This document shows, piece by piece, positions 10,781 through 20,200 of a stretch of 64,000 nt of DNA; the stretch's first letter is position 1, and each line of letters starts with the position of its first letter. The DNA lies in NCBI GenBank assembly GCA_036381195.1, contig DASVDH010000033.1:1-64000 (forward strand), in the 5' to 3' direction. The DNA comes from RSA9 sp036381195. Its GTDB lineage: Bacteria; Gemmatimonadota; Gemmatimonadetes; Longimicrobiales; RSA9. Position numbers and translations under genes: made by a program. Below the pieces are notes generated by a model that was given only the letters and a program-made list of their open reading frames with translations, made no database searches and had not been told where the DNA came from.

Positions 10781-13303
10781 CTACGCGCTCCCGCGCCCCG
10801 CCCCACCGCCGCTGCCCTCCCGCCCGTAGAACGCGCGGATCTCTTCCACCAGATCCGCCCAGGCGGCCGCACGCACCGGCGCGGGCGGCAGCGATTCCAG
10901 CAGGTACCGCCCGTAGCCCCGGCTCACGATGCGACGATCCAGCAGCACGACCACGCCGCGGTCCCCACGGGATCGGATGAGCCGGCCGAAGCCCTGCTTC
11001 AGGCGCAGCGCGGCTTGCGGCAGCATGTACTCGTAGAACGCGTTGCCGCCTTCCTGCTCGATCGCCTCGATGCGCGCCGCCGTGAGCGGCTCGCTCGGCA
11101 CCTTGAACGGCAGCTTCGCGAGCACGAGGCCTCGCAGCGGCTCGCCCGGCACGTCCACGCCCTCCCAGAAGGACGAAACGCCCAGCAGCACGCCTCGCCC
11201 CGATGCCGTGAACGATTGCACCAGCCGCGAGCGCGGCCCTTCGCCCTGCACGAAGAGCGGCCAGCGCGTGTCCAGGCCCCGCCGCCGCAGCTCCGCTGCA
11301 ACCGCGCGCAGCGAGCGGTACGATGTGAACAGCACGAAAACGCCCCCATCGCTCGCTTCGACGACGTCTTCGACGACCTCCGCCGTCGCGAAGTCGAACT
11401 CGGCGTGCGCCTCCCCGCGCGGCTCCGGCAGGTCCGTCGGGATCATGATGCGCGTCTGCGTCCTGTAGTCGAACGGCGAAGCGAGCGTCGCCTCCTGGAT
11501 CCGCAGGCCGCCGCGCAACCCGAGCCGCGAGCGCAGGAACTCGAAGCCGTCGCACGTCGCCAGGGTCGCCGACGTCAGGATCGCCGTGTCCACACGCTCG
11601 AACAACGCATCCCTGAGCGCGCCGGACAGGTCCACCGGCGCGGCGCACGCCAGCACGTTCGCCTCCCTGCCCGGGCCGCCCCCCCGCCGCTCCAGCCAGC
11701 GTACCAGAGGAACCGGATCGCGGCCCGGCAGCAGGGCGAGACGCAGCGCATCCACCACTCCGCGGACGCGCTCCGCGAGCGCCTCCAGCTCCAGGAGCTG
11801 CTCCTCCATGGCAGAGCGCCAACCGGTGTCCAGCGCGATCCGCTCGCTCAGCGCCTGCAGCCCCGCAGCCAGCTCGGTCAACACCAGGGCGAGGGACTCG
11901 AGCGCTTCTCCGCTGCCCTCCCCTTCCTCCTCCGCCGCATCTCCCAGCCGGACCATCCCCTCGTCCGCGCGCGCGACCCGCGCCTCGAGCTGCCCGAACA
12001 GCTCAGCGGCCCGCCGCCGCGCCTGCTCCACCGCCGGACGGAGCTGTCCAGCGATGCGGTCGAGCGCATCCTGCTGGAGCAGGTCGCCCGGGCCCTCCAG
12101 CAGCCGCGCCTCGATCGCGTGCAGCACCCCACGGCCGCGGCGGTCCAACCGCGCCAGCAGCCGCTCGAGCCCGCGGCGCGAAACGCTCGCGCCGAGGTGC
12201 GCCGTCGCCGCATCCTCGAGGTTGTGCGCCTCGTCCAGGATGACGCGGCGGTACGGCGGCAACACCGCAGGCGCCGTGTAGTTCTCCTGCGCGCGCCGCA
12301 CCGCGAGATCCGAGAAAAGCAGGTGATGGTTGACCACGAGCACGTCGGCCGTCGCGGCGTCGCGCCGCGCGCGCTGGTAGAAGCACGCTTCGAAGTGCGG
12401 GCATCTCGCCCGCAGGCACACGTCCGACTCGCTCGCCACCTCGTCCCACACCTCGGGCGAAGGCGTGAACGGCAGGTCCTGGAGCGAGCCGTCCTTCGTC
12501 TCCTTCAGCCAATCCAGGATCGCGCTCAGCTCGACCCGCTCGGCATCGCTGAACAGCGAGGACTCCGCAGCGGCCGCGAGGCGCGCACGGCGGATGGAGA
12601 TGTAGTTGCGCCGGCCCTTCACCAGGGCGAAGCGAAAGGGCTCGCCGAGAGCCCGCCGCAACAGCGGCAGGTCCTTCCCGACGAGCTGCTCCTGGAGATT
12701 GATCGTGTTCGTGGAGATGATCGTCCGCTCGTGGTTCAGCGCAGCCCACTGGATCGCCGGGAGCAGGTACGCCACCGACTTCCCCGTCCCCGTGCCCGCC
12801 TCCGCGAGCGCGATGCCGCCCTCGTTGTACGTGCGCGCGACCAGCACCGCCATCTCGCGCTGCGTCGGCCGGTCCTCGTATCCCGGATGCCAGCGCGCGA
12901 GCGCGCCGGCAGGCGCGAGCGCCGCCTCGATCGCCGCCTCATCCAGCCGCTCCGGCTCGCGCGGCGGCACGGGCTCCACTACCACGTACAGCTCGCGCGC
13001 CGCGTTGTCCGTGATCGCCAGACCCACGCCCCGTTCGTGCAGCGCCGCCGCCACGCCGAGGTCCGCGTCCGAGGGGTCCAGCAACCCCGACGGATGATTG
13101 TGCACGACCAGCATCCCGGGGGCAGCGTTCGCGACCGCCGCAGGCACTGCGCGGTCGTGGCCGCGCGCCACCACGCGCGGCTCTCGCACGTCGCCCGCGT
13201 CGCCGACCTCGCAGATGAAGCAGACTTCGTTGCCTCGGGCGCGCGCGATCTCTTCCCGCATGCGGCGGGATGCTTCGGCCGTCAGGAACAGAATGCGGCT
13301 CAA
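10781..13303 (-). CDS. DinG-type superfamily 2 helicase with N-terminal RadC/JAMM domain
   Basis: 840 residues. Residues 1 to about 112 form a RadC-like JAMM/MPN domain: Glu26, then His68-x-His70-PSG with Ser78 and Asp81, matching HxHP-x6-S-x2-D. The rest is a DinG/XPD-family helicase: Walker A GTGTGKS (170-176), Walker B DEAH in VILDEAHNLED, and the motif VI-like QGFGRLIRSRGDRG near the C-terminus. An Fe-S insert shows Cys296, Cys301 and Cys307, but the position usually holding the first cysteine (KGRxNYxC) is Ser236 in KGRRNYIS. The start is a TTG with a weak ribosome site; an ATG at residue 15 would still retain Glu26. Likely role: DNA repair or resolving DNA/RNA structures. The fusion is the odd feature. 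Confidence 0.88.
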   Translation of the reverse strand: MSRILFLTAEASRRMREEIARARGNEVCFICEVGDAGDVREPRVVARGHDRAVPAAVANAAPGMLVVHNHPSGLLDPSDADLGVAAALHERGVGLAITDNAARELYVVVEPVPPREPERLDEAAIEAALAPAGALARWHPGYEDRPTQREMAVLVARTYNEGGIALAEAGTGTGKSVAYLLPAIQWAALNHERTIISTNTINLQEQLVGKDLPLLRRALGEPFRFALVKGRRNYISIRRARLAAAAESSLFSDAERVELSAILDWLKETKDGSLQDLPFTPSPEVWDEVASESDVCLRARCPHFEACFYQRARRDAATADVLVVNHHLLFSDLAVRRAQENYTAPAVLPPYRRVILDEAHNLEDAATAHLGASVSRRGLERLLARLDRRGRGVLHAIEARLLEGPGDLLQQDALDRIAGQLRPAVEQARRRAAELFGQLEARVARADEGMVRLGDAAEEEGEGSGEALESLALVLTELAAGLQALSERIALDTGWRSAMEEQLLELEALAERVRGVVDALRLALLPGRDPVPLVRWLERRGGGPGREANVLACAAPVDLSGALRDALFERVDTAILTSATLATCDGFEFLRSRLGLRGGLRIQEATLASPFDYRTQTRIMIPTDLPEPRGEAHAEFDFATAEVVEDVVEASDGGVFVLFTSYRSLRAVAAELRRRGLDTRWPLFVQGEGPRSRLVQSFTASGRGVLLGVSSFWEGVDVPGEPLRGLVLAKLPFKVPSEPLTAARIEAIEQEGGNAFYEYMLPQAALRLKQGFGRLIRSRGDRGVVVLLDRRIVSRGYGRYLLESLPPAPVRAAAWADLVEEIRAFYGREGSGGGAGRGSA

Positions 13304-13631
13304 TGCTCAGGAGGGCCTCGGGTGGATGGAACGCCGCCCCGCGGGCGGCACACGGCGCCGTTCGCGCCGCCCGCAGCACGGGCGAAGATACACCGAAGCG
13401 ACGACCCGGTGCCAGGCCCCTGCCGCGGTCGTGGCGCGCCCCCTGGCCCACACGCGACGTGGCAGCGCACTCGTTGCCGTCAGGCGCGCTCCGGCGCCGC
13501 CCCGCTGAGAGGACGGGCCGCAGCCCGTGCAGGCCCCGGCGATGTGGAGCGAGCGGGGGCCCCCTCGCGCCCCTCTCGCCGCACATGTGCGAGGGACGCC
13601 GGCCCATGCGGCGCCCCTCCTCGCTTCCGGC
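13304..13631. other. Intergenic stretch, no gene seen
   Basis: About 330 bases between the helicase gene and the secreted protein gene. No tRNA-like T-arm motif, no credible short ORF with a ribosome-binding site and no clear promoter were found. An imperfect hairpin-like element around 13550-13575 (GCGAG, run of G, run of C, TCGC) might terminate the operon ending at 13632, but it has no U-tract. Confidence 0.4.
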
Positions 13632-14894
13632 TCAGGTCTTCAGCGTCTTCTTCTTCGCCGCCGGGAAGAGCACGTTGTTCAGGATCAGCCGGTACCCGGG
13701 CGAATGCGGGTGCAGGTTCAGATCGGTCGGCGGGTCGCCGATCTGGTGCTGCGGGTCCTCCGGATCGTGGCCTCCGAGGAACGTCCACGTCCCCTGGCCG
13801 TAGGTGCCGTGGATGTACTTCACCCATCCGGCGCCTTCCTCCTCGGCCAGCACGATCACGCCCGGCTTCAGGCGATCGCGCCGGAAGGAGGTGGTGAGGC
13901 CGTAGAAGTCCGGCAGGACGTTCTCGTGGTTCTGCACGAGCATGGAGGGCACAGGATCGAACTTCGCGCTGAACTCGAACAGCGTGAACGCGCCGAGCGG
14001 CTGCCGCCACGGCGTGTTCACCTGGTGGCCGTCGATGTCGCTGAACGCGTTCACCGCAGGGTTGGCCTGCACCTCCGCGCCCTGGAACGCCATCGTCCGG
14101 TCCCACTGCATGCGCGCGGTCGCGTCCGCGTCCACCGGTGTGCCGTCGCTGAACGGGCCCGCGATGTCCACGCCGACCGCGGCCAGCGCCAGCTCGATGG
14201 TCTCCGTCGCCGTGCACATGGCGAAGAGGAACCCGCCCTCGGCCACGTAGCGTGCGATCTCGTTGGCGACCGCCTTCTTGAGCGCGGGGACATTCGGCAT
14301 CTGGAACTTCGCGGCCATCGCCTCGTTGCGTGCGACTTCCTCCTGGAGCCAGGGCTGGCCCGCGTAGCCGATGTAGAACTTCGAGTACTGCCCCGTGAAG
14401 TCCTCGTGGTGCAGGTGCAACCACTCGTATTCCTTGAGCCGGCCCTGCAACACCTCCTCGTCCCAGACCTTGTCGTACGGGATGTCGGCAAACGTCAGGG
14501 CAAGGGTGACGGCATCGTCCCACGGCGGCGTGTTGGGAGGCGTGTAGACCGCGATCTTCGGGGCCTTCTCGAGGATGATGCTCTCCATGTTGTTCTCCTC
14601 GATGGTGGCCCGAATCTGGGCGAGCCGGCCGGCATCGATGGGCTCCACGTGGACGCCGCGCAGGGCCGCTTCGCGGCGGACTTCGGGGCGGTCCCGGAGC
14701 AAGAAGGAGCCCGCGCGGTAGTTCAGCAGCCATTCGGCCGTGAGGCCGCGCTGCAGTGTCCAGTACGTCAGGCCGTATGCCTTGAGGTGGTTGGTCTGCG
14801 CTGCGTCCATCGGGACGAGCAGGTACTGGGCGCGCGCTGGTGCGGCGACCAGGCCCATGCTCAGGAGGAGGAGGGTCGGGGAGAGGAGACGCAT
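13632..14894 (-). CDS. Secreted protein of the family often labelled 'asparagine synthetase B'
   Basis: 420 residues with a clear signal peptide (residues 1-22, LLLLSMGLVAAPARAQ). The start of the mature part, LVPMDAAQTNHLKAYGLTYW, and the C-terminal HPHSPGYRLILNNVLFPAAK match, from memory, a secreted family in Bacteroidota and Gemmatimonadota that databases call asparagine synthetase B. I see neither an N-terminal glutaminase Cys2 nor an ATP-pyrophosphatase SGG motif, so true asparagine synthetase activity is not supported. Conserved segments such as WLHLHHEDFTGQY and FLFAMCTATETIE suggest a real domain of unknown role. The ATG has an AAGGAAG site. It is the last gene of the rsmI-DUF4159-DUF4175-TPR operon. 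Confidence 0.7.
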   Translation of the reverse strand: MRLLSPTLLLLSMGLVAAPARAQYLLVPMDAAQTNHLKAYGLTYWTLQRGLTAEWLLNYRAGSFLLRDRPEVRREAALRGVHVEPIDAGRLAQIRATIEENNMESIILEKAPKIAVYTPPNTPPWDDAVTLALTFADIPYDKVWDEEVLQGRLKEYEWLHLHHEDFTGQYSKFYIGYAGQPWLQEEVARNEAMAAKFQMPNVPALKKAVANEIARYVAEGGFLFAMCTATETIELALAAVGVDIAGPFSDGTPVDADATARMQWDRTMAFQGAEVQANPAVNAFSDIDGHQVNTPWRQPLGAFTLFEFSAKFDPVPSMLVQNHENVLPDFYGLTTSFRRDRLKPGVIVLAEEEGAGWVKYIHGTYGQGTWTFLGGHDPEDPQHQIGDPPTDLNLHPHSPGYRLILNNVLFPAAKKKTLKT

Positions 14895-14933
14895 CGTACT
14901 ACTTCCTTGACTGCCGTGGTACTTCCGGAGACA

Positions 14934-16742
14934 TCAGGAATTCGGGATCCGGCCCTGCAGCCGGTTCAGCTCGCGCCGCGCCTGCGGCACGAGGGCACTG
15001 CGCGGGTGCTCGAGGATCAGCCGCTCGAGCAGCTCCCGCGCTTCCTGGGAGGTCGGGTCCCGCGCGCTCACCGAGTACGCCAGCGCGAGGAGCGCCGCAG
15101 GCGCCTCGGGCGAGTGCGGATGATCGGTGATCAGTGCGCGCCGGATGCGCTCCGCTTCGGCCTCGAGCTCGGCTCGATCCGCGAGCCGGGCCGCGAACTC
15201 GAGGATCGCCGGGCGCTCGCTCGACGAGAGCTGGGGGGAGTCCGCCCACAGCACGGCGACCGCGTCCGCGAGTCGGCCTGCCGCCATCTCGACCATGGCG
15301 CGGCTGAGGAGCTCCGCGCCGGCAGGGGACACGCGGCCGAGGAGCGTGGCGAGAGCGATCGCCTCCGTCGCCTCTTCGCCGTGGAGCGACGGCGCGGCTG
15401 CGAGCAGCGCCGCACGCGCCGCAGCCACGTCGCCGCGCTGCAGGGCGAGCCGGCTGCGCACGAGGCTCGTGCGGGGTCCGCTGCGTGCGCCGAGCACGCG
15501 CTCGGCGCGTTCGGGCTCGCCCCGGCGTAGCAGCATCTCGGCGAGCGATGCGACGAGGCGGTCCAGCTCGGGTGCGTCCTCGAAGGCCCGCTCGAATTCC
15601 GCGAGCTCGCGCAACGCCGCGTCCAGGTCGCCCTCGCGCGCGGTCAGCTCGATCCGGAAGGCCGTGGCCTGGCGTCGCTCCGGCGAGCCGGCTGCGAACG
15701 CTTTCTCCAGCGCCAGGTAATTCTCTCTCGCGCGCGCCGTGTCCCCGACCTCGAGCGCGAGCTCGGCGACCCGGCTGCGCACGGCCAGCATCTGGTCGGC
15801 GGCCCCGCCGTACGCCACCAACTCGGAGTAGGCCCAGTACGCGAGACGCGTCAGGCGCGCGCCGTCCGCCCTGCGGGCGACCTCGACGAGAAACCCCTGG
15901 CGTTCCGCCGGTGGCAGCTCCGCGACCACCGTCTTCGCGATCGCCTCGGCCTGGAGGGCGAGGCCCGCGTCGATCGCCAGCTCCGCGGCCGCGCGACGCC
16001 GCTCGAGCGTCGGCGACGTGCGGGTCAGCCGCTCGATCAGGCGGGGCAGGATGCTCGCGCCCCCGTCCGGCAACATGGCCAGGCGACGACGGACGAGGGA
16101 GAACCCGCGTGCCTTGGGGCCGATCGCGCGATCCCACTCCTGGACCGCCCTGTCCAGGTCGCCCATGTCCGCGTAGACGTCGCCGAGCTCGAGCGCCAAC
16201 GCGTCCTTCCGGCCGACCCGGGAACGGCCGCGCTCCAGCACGCGAACCGCCTTCTGGTAGTCGCCACGTGCCTCCCAGATCCGCGCGATTTCCCGGTAGG
16301 GCGTCTCGACGTTCGGCATGGCGCGGATCCACGCCTCGGCGGCGCGCTCCAGGGCCGGTAGATCGTCCAGCGTGGAGTACGTGCGCACCAGCATTTGATG
16401 GGCGATGACCGAGGCAGGATCCTTCGCGAGGAGCTTCTCTACCGGCGGGACGATCTCCTCGATGCGCCCCTGGATCCGGAGCACGCGCTCCAGCGCGAGC
16501 AACGCGCTCAGCGAGGTCGGTCGGCTGCTCAGAATGGAGCGCAGGATGCGCTCCGCGCTCTCCAGGTCTCCGGCCGCCTCGCGGGCCGCGGCATCACGCA
16601 GGAACCGGATCTCCTGCACGCCCTGGCCGTTCGCCCGCTGCGCCGCGGCCGGTCCGGCCCAGAGCGCCACGCAGGCGAGCACCGGGACCAGGCAGGCGGC
16701 GGTGTGCCCGCGTGGAGCTCGAGCCGCGCCCTCCGCCTTCAC
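14934..16742 (-). CDS. Secreted TPR-repeat protein
   Basis: 602 residues with an N-terminal signal peptide (about 14-35, ending AGPAAAQ). Alpha-helical tetratricopeptide-like repeats follow through most of the length, for example RDAAAREAAGDLESAERILR, then ARGDYQKAVRVLERG and LGDVYADMGDLDRAVQEWDR. The C-terminal part (about 540-600) resembles the TPR pattern of envelope scaffolds. The start overlaps the DUF4175 stop as ATGA (16739-16742). Predicted periplasmic scaffold for partners encoded beside it; the partner is not identifiable. Confidence 0.8.
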   Translation of the reverse strand: MKAEGAARAPRGHTAACLVPVLACVALWAGPAAAQRANGQGVQEIRFLRDAAAREAAGDLESAERILRSILSSRPTSLSALLALERVLRIQGRIEEIVPPVEKLLAKDPASVIAHQMLVRTYSTLDDLPALERAAEAWIRAMPNVETPYREIARIWEARGDYQKAVRVLERGRSRVGRKDALALELGDVYADMGDLDRAVQEWDRAIGPKARGFSLVRRRLAMLPDGGASILPRLIERLTRTSPTLERRRAAAELAIDAGLALQAEAIAKTVVAELPPAERQGFLVEVARRADGARLTRLAYWAYSELVAYGGAADQMLAVRSRVAELALEVGDTARARENYLALEKAFAAGSPERRQATAFRIELTAREGDLDAALRELAEFERAFEDAPELDRLVASLAEMLLRRGEPERAERVLGARSGPRTSLVRSRLALQRGDVAAARAALLAAAPSLHGEEATEAIALATLLGRVSPAGAELLSRAMVEMAAGRLADAVAVLWADSPQLSSSERPAILEFAARLADRAELEAEAERIRRALITDHPHSPEAPAALLALAYSVSARDPTSQEARELLERLILEHPRSALVPQARRELNRLQGRIPNS

Positions 16743-19700
16743 CGCCGGCCCTCCGACAGCTCTTCGCTCCGACCCCGGTTCAGGCGGTCGAAGTACTCGA
16801 GGATCAATCGGCGGTAGGCCGGAGGCAACGACCGCAACTGCTCGGCATCCGGCGTGGGGAAGCGCGGAGCGCTCTGCACCAGCTTCGCGTCCAGGGGCCG
16901 GCCTGCGGATGGCGGCACGTTACCGGGCCGTTCCGCCACGCGCTCCTCCGTCGTCTCGTCGCGTTCGAGCGTGCGCCCCGCATCCAGCAGCCGGTGGAAC
17001 AGCCGCTCTTGCCGCGCGAGCAGCTCCGCGTCGAGGCGGCCGCCGCTCAGGTCGCGCGCCAGCTGTTCGGCCTCCCGTGCGAGCTGGTCCAGCCGGCCGA
17101 GAACGTCCTCGCGGCCGCCCAGCATGTCGTTCATGCCGCCCAGCTTCTGCGCGATCTCACGCTGCTGCCGGGCCAACTGCTGGAGCTGTTGGCCCATGAG
17201 CTGGGGCGCGAGGTCGAGCGGCACGAGCGAGCTGGCCTGGCCGTTGAGCGAGCCCTGCTGGCGGGCGAGCTCCGCGAGCTGTTCCAGCGCCTCCTGGAGG
17301 CCCGTGCCCGACTGAGATTGCGCGATCTGCTGCCCGTTGGCGAGCAGCGCGAGCGCCAGCCGGTTCAGCGCCTCGACCGACTGCGCCGCCTCCTGCGTGG
17401 GAAGCCGCCGCGCGCCGTCCTTGCCCTCGAGCGCGTCCAGCGTCTGCTGCATGCTGAGATTGGCGCGGCCGAGGGCCGCCCCCACCTCGCGGTTGATCAT
17501 CGCCGAGCGTTCGGACGCCTCCGCGAGGTTGCGGCCCAGGGCTTCGAGCCCCTGCTGGAGTGCGGCCTGCTCGGACCGCATGGCCTGCATCTCCGCCTGG
17601 CTCGGCTGCCCGCCCTGCTGCTGGGCCTGCTGCATCCGCTGCGCGAGCGCGTTCTGCCGCTGCGCGAGGGAGAGCGCGTCCTGCGTTGCCTGCTGGACGG
17701 TCTGCTGGACCTCCTGCTTCCACGCCTGCGCCATCGCCTGCCGGGCGGATTGCAGCGTCTGTGCGGCTTGCTGGGCCTGCTGCGCGGCCTGCTCGCCGCT
17801 CTGGCCGGCCTGCTGGCCCTGCCGCTGGCCAGCTTGCTGCGCGGCCTGCTCCATCCCCTGCTGCGCCGCCTGCATCTGCCTCGCGGCCTCGCCCGCCTGA
17901 TCGGCGGCCTGCGACTCGCCCATCTGCTGGAGCTGCTGCTGCAACTGCTGCAAGGCCTGCTCGAGCGATGCGGCCTGCTGCGCGAGCTGCTGCTGCTGTC
18001 CGCTCCGCTGGGCGGCCTGTTCCGGCGAGAGCTGCCCGGACTGCGCGCCCTCCCGCTTCATCGCCTCCGCCAGGGCCTCCTGCTGCCGCGCCAGCTCCTG
18101 CGCCTGGTTCGCCAGCGCGTTCATCTGCTGCTCCGCGGCGGCCCTGCGCAACAGCTCGAGACTCTGCTCGAGTTGTTGCTGGAACTGCTCCTGCTGCTGT
18201 GCGAGCTGCTCGAGCGCCTGCCGCATCTGCTCCGCGTCGAGCTCGTTCAGCGCGCCACGCAAGTCTTCGAGCTTCTGCCGCAGCTCCGGCGTCAGGATCT
18301 GGTCATAGAGCTGGCGCAGCTCCTGGAGCCGCTCCTGCAGCTCGGGATCCTGCAGGCCCGCGGCCTCCATCGCGCGCTGCAGCTCCTCGACGCGCTCGCG
18401 CAGCTCCGCGACCTCCTCCAGCATCTGCTCCTGTCGGTCCAGGAGCTGCTGGGCCTCCTGCGCCTGCCGGTAATCCACAGTCCTCCGCGCCGCGTCCTCC
18501 TCCCCCGGACGCCCGCCTGCTTGCGTGCCGCTGCGGCCCGACCGGCCGTCCGGCGATGCGGAAGCAGACCGGCGGCGGCTCAGGTCGCGCGTTTCCTCGC
18601 CCAGCTGGCGCGCCGAACGGGTGAGCCGGGAGGCGTCCGCCACCAGGTCTGAGGCTTCCCGTTGCGCTTGCTCGCGCAGCTCGACCAGGCTCGGCATCCA
18701 CAGTTTGTAGGTTTCCGAGGCGGTCGTCTGGTGCGCCGGAGAGTTGTCCGTGACCTGCACGTAGTAGTAGAGCGTGTCGCCCGAGAGGAGGCGCCGCTGA
18801 CTCGCATCGAGCAGCGTCCGGATCGCGGCGCTGGCCGGCTCGCCTTCGAGCTCCAGCGGCTGCTCGATCGGGGGTTCCTTTTCGCCCAGGGCAGACACTC
18901 GCCAGCTCACCAGCACGGCGCGGGTCAGCCCGTGATCGTCCCATGCATCCGCGTGGACCGGCTGGCGCATGTCCGGGCCGAGCAGCGTATCCGTACCCGG
19001 GAACGTGATCTCCACGCCGGGCGCGCTGTCCGCCACGACGGTGATGTCCAGGGGAGCCGGGGTCACGACTGCGGCCTCCCCGTCCGCTCCCTGCAACGCC
19101 CACGCGTAGAGCCCGCTGGTCCGCGGCGTCCAGCGGCCGTCGAACCGGTCCGCCTGCACGGTGAGCGGCACCTCGATGCCCTCATCGTGGACGAGCTTCG
19201 CATCGTCCAGCCGCCGGGTCGTCCTGCCGCGGATCTGGAGCTCCGTCCCCGCCGGGATCTCGAGAGGCGGGACGTCGCCCTCGTAGCGCTCGGCGGCGCG
19301 CTCCAGGTACGCCGGGTAGACCACGTCCACCACCAGGTCCGAAACGAGCAGCGGATCCAGCGGCTGCACCCGGAACGTATCGCTCGTGGCGCCGTCGGGG
19401 GCACTGACCCAGTACAGCAGTGGCGCATCGATGGCGGACAGCATCGCCGTGGCGCGGTCGCCCGTGACCACGACACGCCGTTCCGTCGGCACATCGCCGG
19501 CCGAGCGGGCATGGAGGACCACCTGCGTTCGGCCGGGGGCGTGGATCCTCACCTCCAGGTCCGCGCCGCGCTGGACCTCCGCGTCCCCCGGCTCGACGAC
19601 CAGGGGCGGGAGCGGCGGCGGCGTGAGGTGCGCCACCGGGTTGAGCAGCGGCGACCATGCCGCCTTCGAACGCTCTGGCGAGACGAATGCCAGCGCGGCC

Positions 19701-20200
19701 GCCACGCTGGCCAGCATGCCGAACAACAGCAGCGCTCGCCGGCTCCGCGCCCGGGCCATCTCACCCACGGTGCCGGCCATCTCCAGCACCGAGATCCCCG
19801 CGAGCTCACCCGCGATCTCGGCCTCCGCCCGCCGGAACAGCATCGGGGAGGCGCCAGCGGGCAACCCCCGGCCGAGCTCCAGGACGCCGCGCAAGCTGCC
19901 GGCCGGCAGCCCGCGTCGCGCCTCGGCCGCCGCGGCGACGCGCCGCTCATCCACCTCGAGGATCCAGCCGATGCCGATGAACGCCACCGCGGCGACCACG
20001 GCCAGTGCAACGAGCTCGAAGATGAGCGGCGCGGCGCTCGGCGCGGCCCACACACGCACGCCGCCCGCCAGCCATGCAGTGACCAGCGCCATGGCCACAA
20101 CAGCGCCGACCGCGCTGGCGACCGCCACGACGCCGTCGCGCCGCACCCGCTTCTCTGCGGCGCGGACCATGAACCGCAGCCGCTGGCCTGCCGGACTCAT
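16739..20200 (-). CDS. DUF4175-family large membrane protein with long Gln-rich coiled coil
   Basis: 1153 residues. Three N-terminal membrane helices are seen at about 24-47, 57-80 and 156-174. A large extracytoplasmic beta-rich region follows (about 185-520; Ig-like segments such as LVVDVVYPAYLERAAERYEG). From about 570 to 1070 the protein is a very long coiled coil extremely rich in Gln, Ala and Glu. The C-terminus, LPPAYRRLILEYFDRLNRG, is typical of the family as I remember it. Its neighbours DUF4159 and TPR overlap by 4 bases on each side, implying a coupled complex. The function is not established; from the neighbourhood I infer an envelope assembly. Confidence 0.78.
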   Translation of the reverse strand: MSPAGQRLRFMVRAAEKRVRRDGVVAVASAVGAVVAMALVTAWLAGGVRVWAAPSAAPLIFELVALAVVAAVAFIGIGWILEVDERRVAAAAEARRGLPAGSLRGVLELGRGLPAGASPMLFRRAEAEIAGELAGISVLEMAGTVGEMARARSRRALLLFGMLASVAAALAFVSPERSKAAWSPLLNPVAHLTPPPLPPLVVEPGDAEVQRGADLEVRIHAPGRTQVVLHARSAGDVPTERRVVVTGDRATAMLSAIDAPLLYWVSAPDGATSDTFRVQPLDPLLVSDLVVDVVYPAYLERAAERYEGDVPPLEIPAGTELQIRGRTTRRLDDAKLVHDEGIEVPLTVQADRFDGRWTPRTSGLYAWALQGADGEAAVVTPAPLDITVVADSAPGVEITFPGTDTLLGPDMRQPVHADAWDDHGLTRAVLVSWRVSALGEKEPPIEQPLELEGEPASAAIRTLLDASQRRLLSGDTLYYYVQVTDNSPAHQTTASETYKLWMPSLVELREQAQREASDLVADASRLTRSARQLGEETRDLSRRRSASASPDGRSGRSGTQAGGRPGEEDAARRTVDYRQAQEAQQLLDRQEQMLEEVAELRERVEELQRAMEAAGLQDPELQERLQELRQLYDQILTPELRQKLEDLRGALNELDAEQMRQALEQLAQQQEQFQQQLEQSLELLRRAAAEQQMNALANQAQELARQQEALAEAMKREGAQSGQLSPEQAAQRSGQQQQLAQQAASLEQALQQLQQQLQQMGESQAADQAGEAARQMQAAQQGMEQAAQQAGQRQGQQAGQSGEQAAQQAQQAAQTLQSARQAMAQAWKQEVQQTVQQATQDALSLAQRQNALAQRMQQAQQQGGQPSQAEMQAMRSEQAALQQGLEALGRNLAEASERSAMINREVGAALGRANLSMQQTLDALEGKDGARRLPTQEAAQSVEALNRLALALLANGQQIAQSQSGTGLQEALEQLAELARQQGSLNGQASSLVPLDLAPQLMGQQLQQLARQQREIAQKLGGMNDMLGGREDVLGRLDQLAREAEQLARDLSGGRLDAELLARQERLFHRLLDAGRTLERDETTEERVAERPGNVPPSAGRPLDAKLVQSAPRFPTPDAEQLRSLPPAYRRLILEYFDRLNRGRSEELSEGRR

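Noticed and set aside
13304..13631. Possible tRNA or small RNA gene in the gap
   Set aside because: No T-arm consensus, cloverleaf or promoter could be found by eye.
11015..13897. 960-residue plus-strand open frame
   Set aside because: Antisense of the DinG-like gene in GC-rich DNA; composition dominated by Arg, His and Gln, typical of a shadow frame.
16712..18652. 646-residue Leu-rich plus-strand open frame
   Set aside because: Exact antisense shadow of the Gln-rich coiled coil (CAG read as CTG); no ribosome site and no family resemblance.
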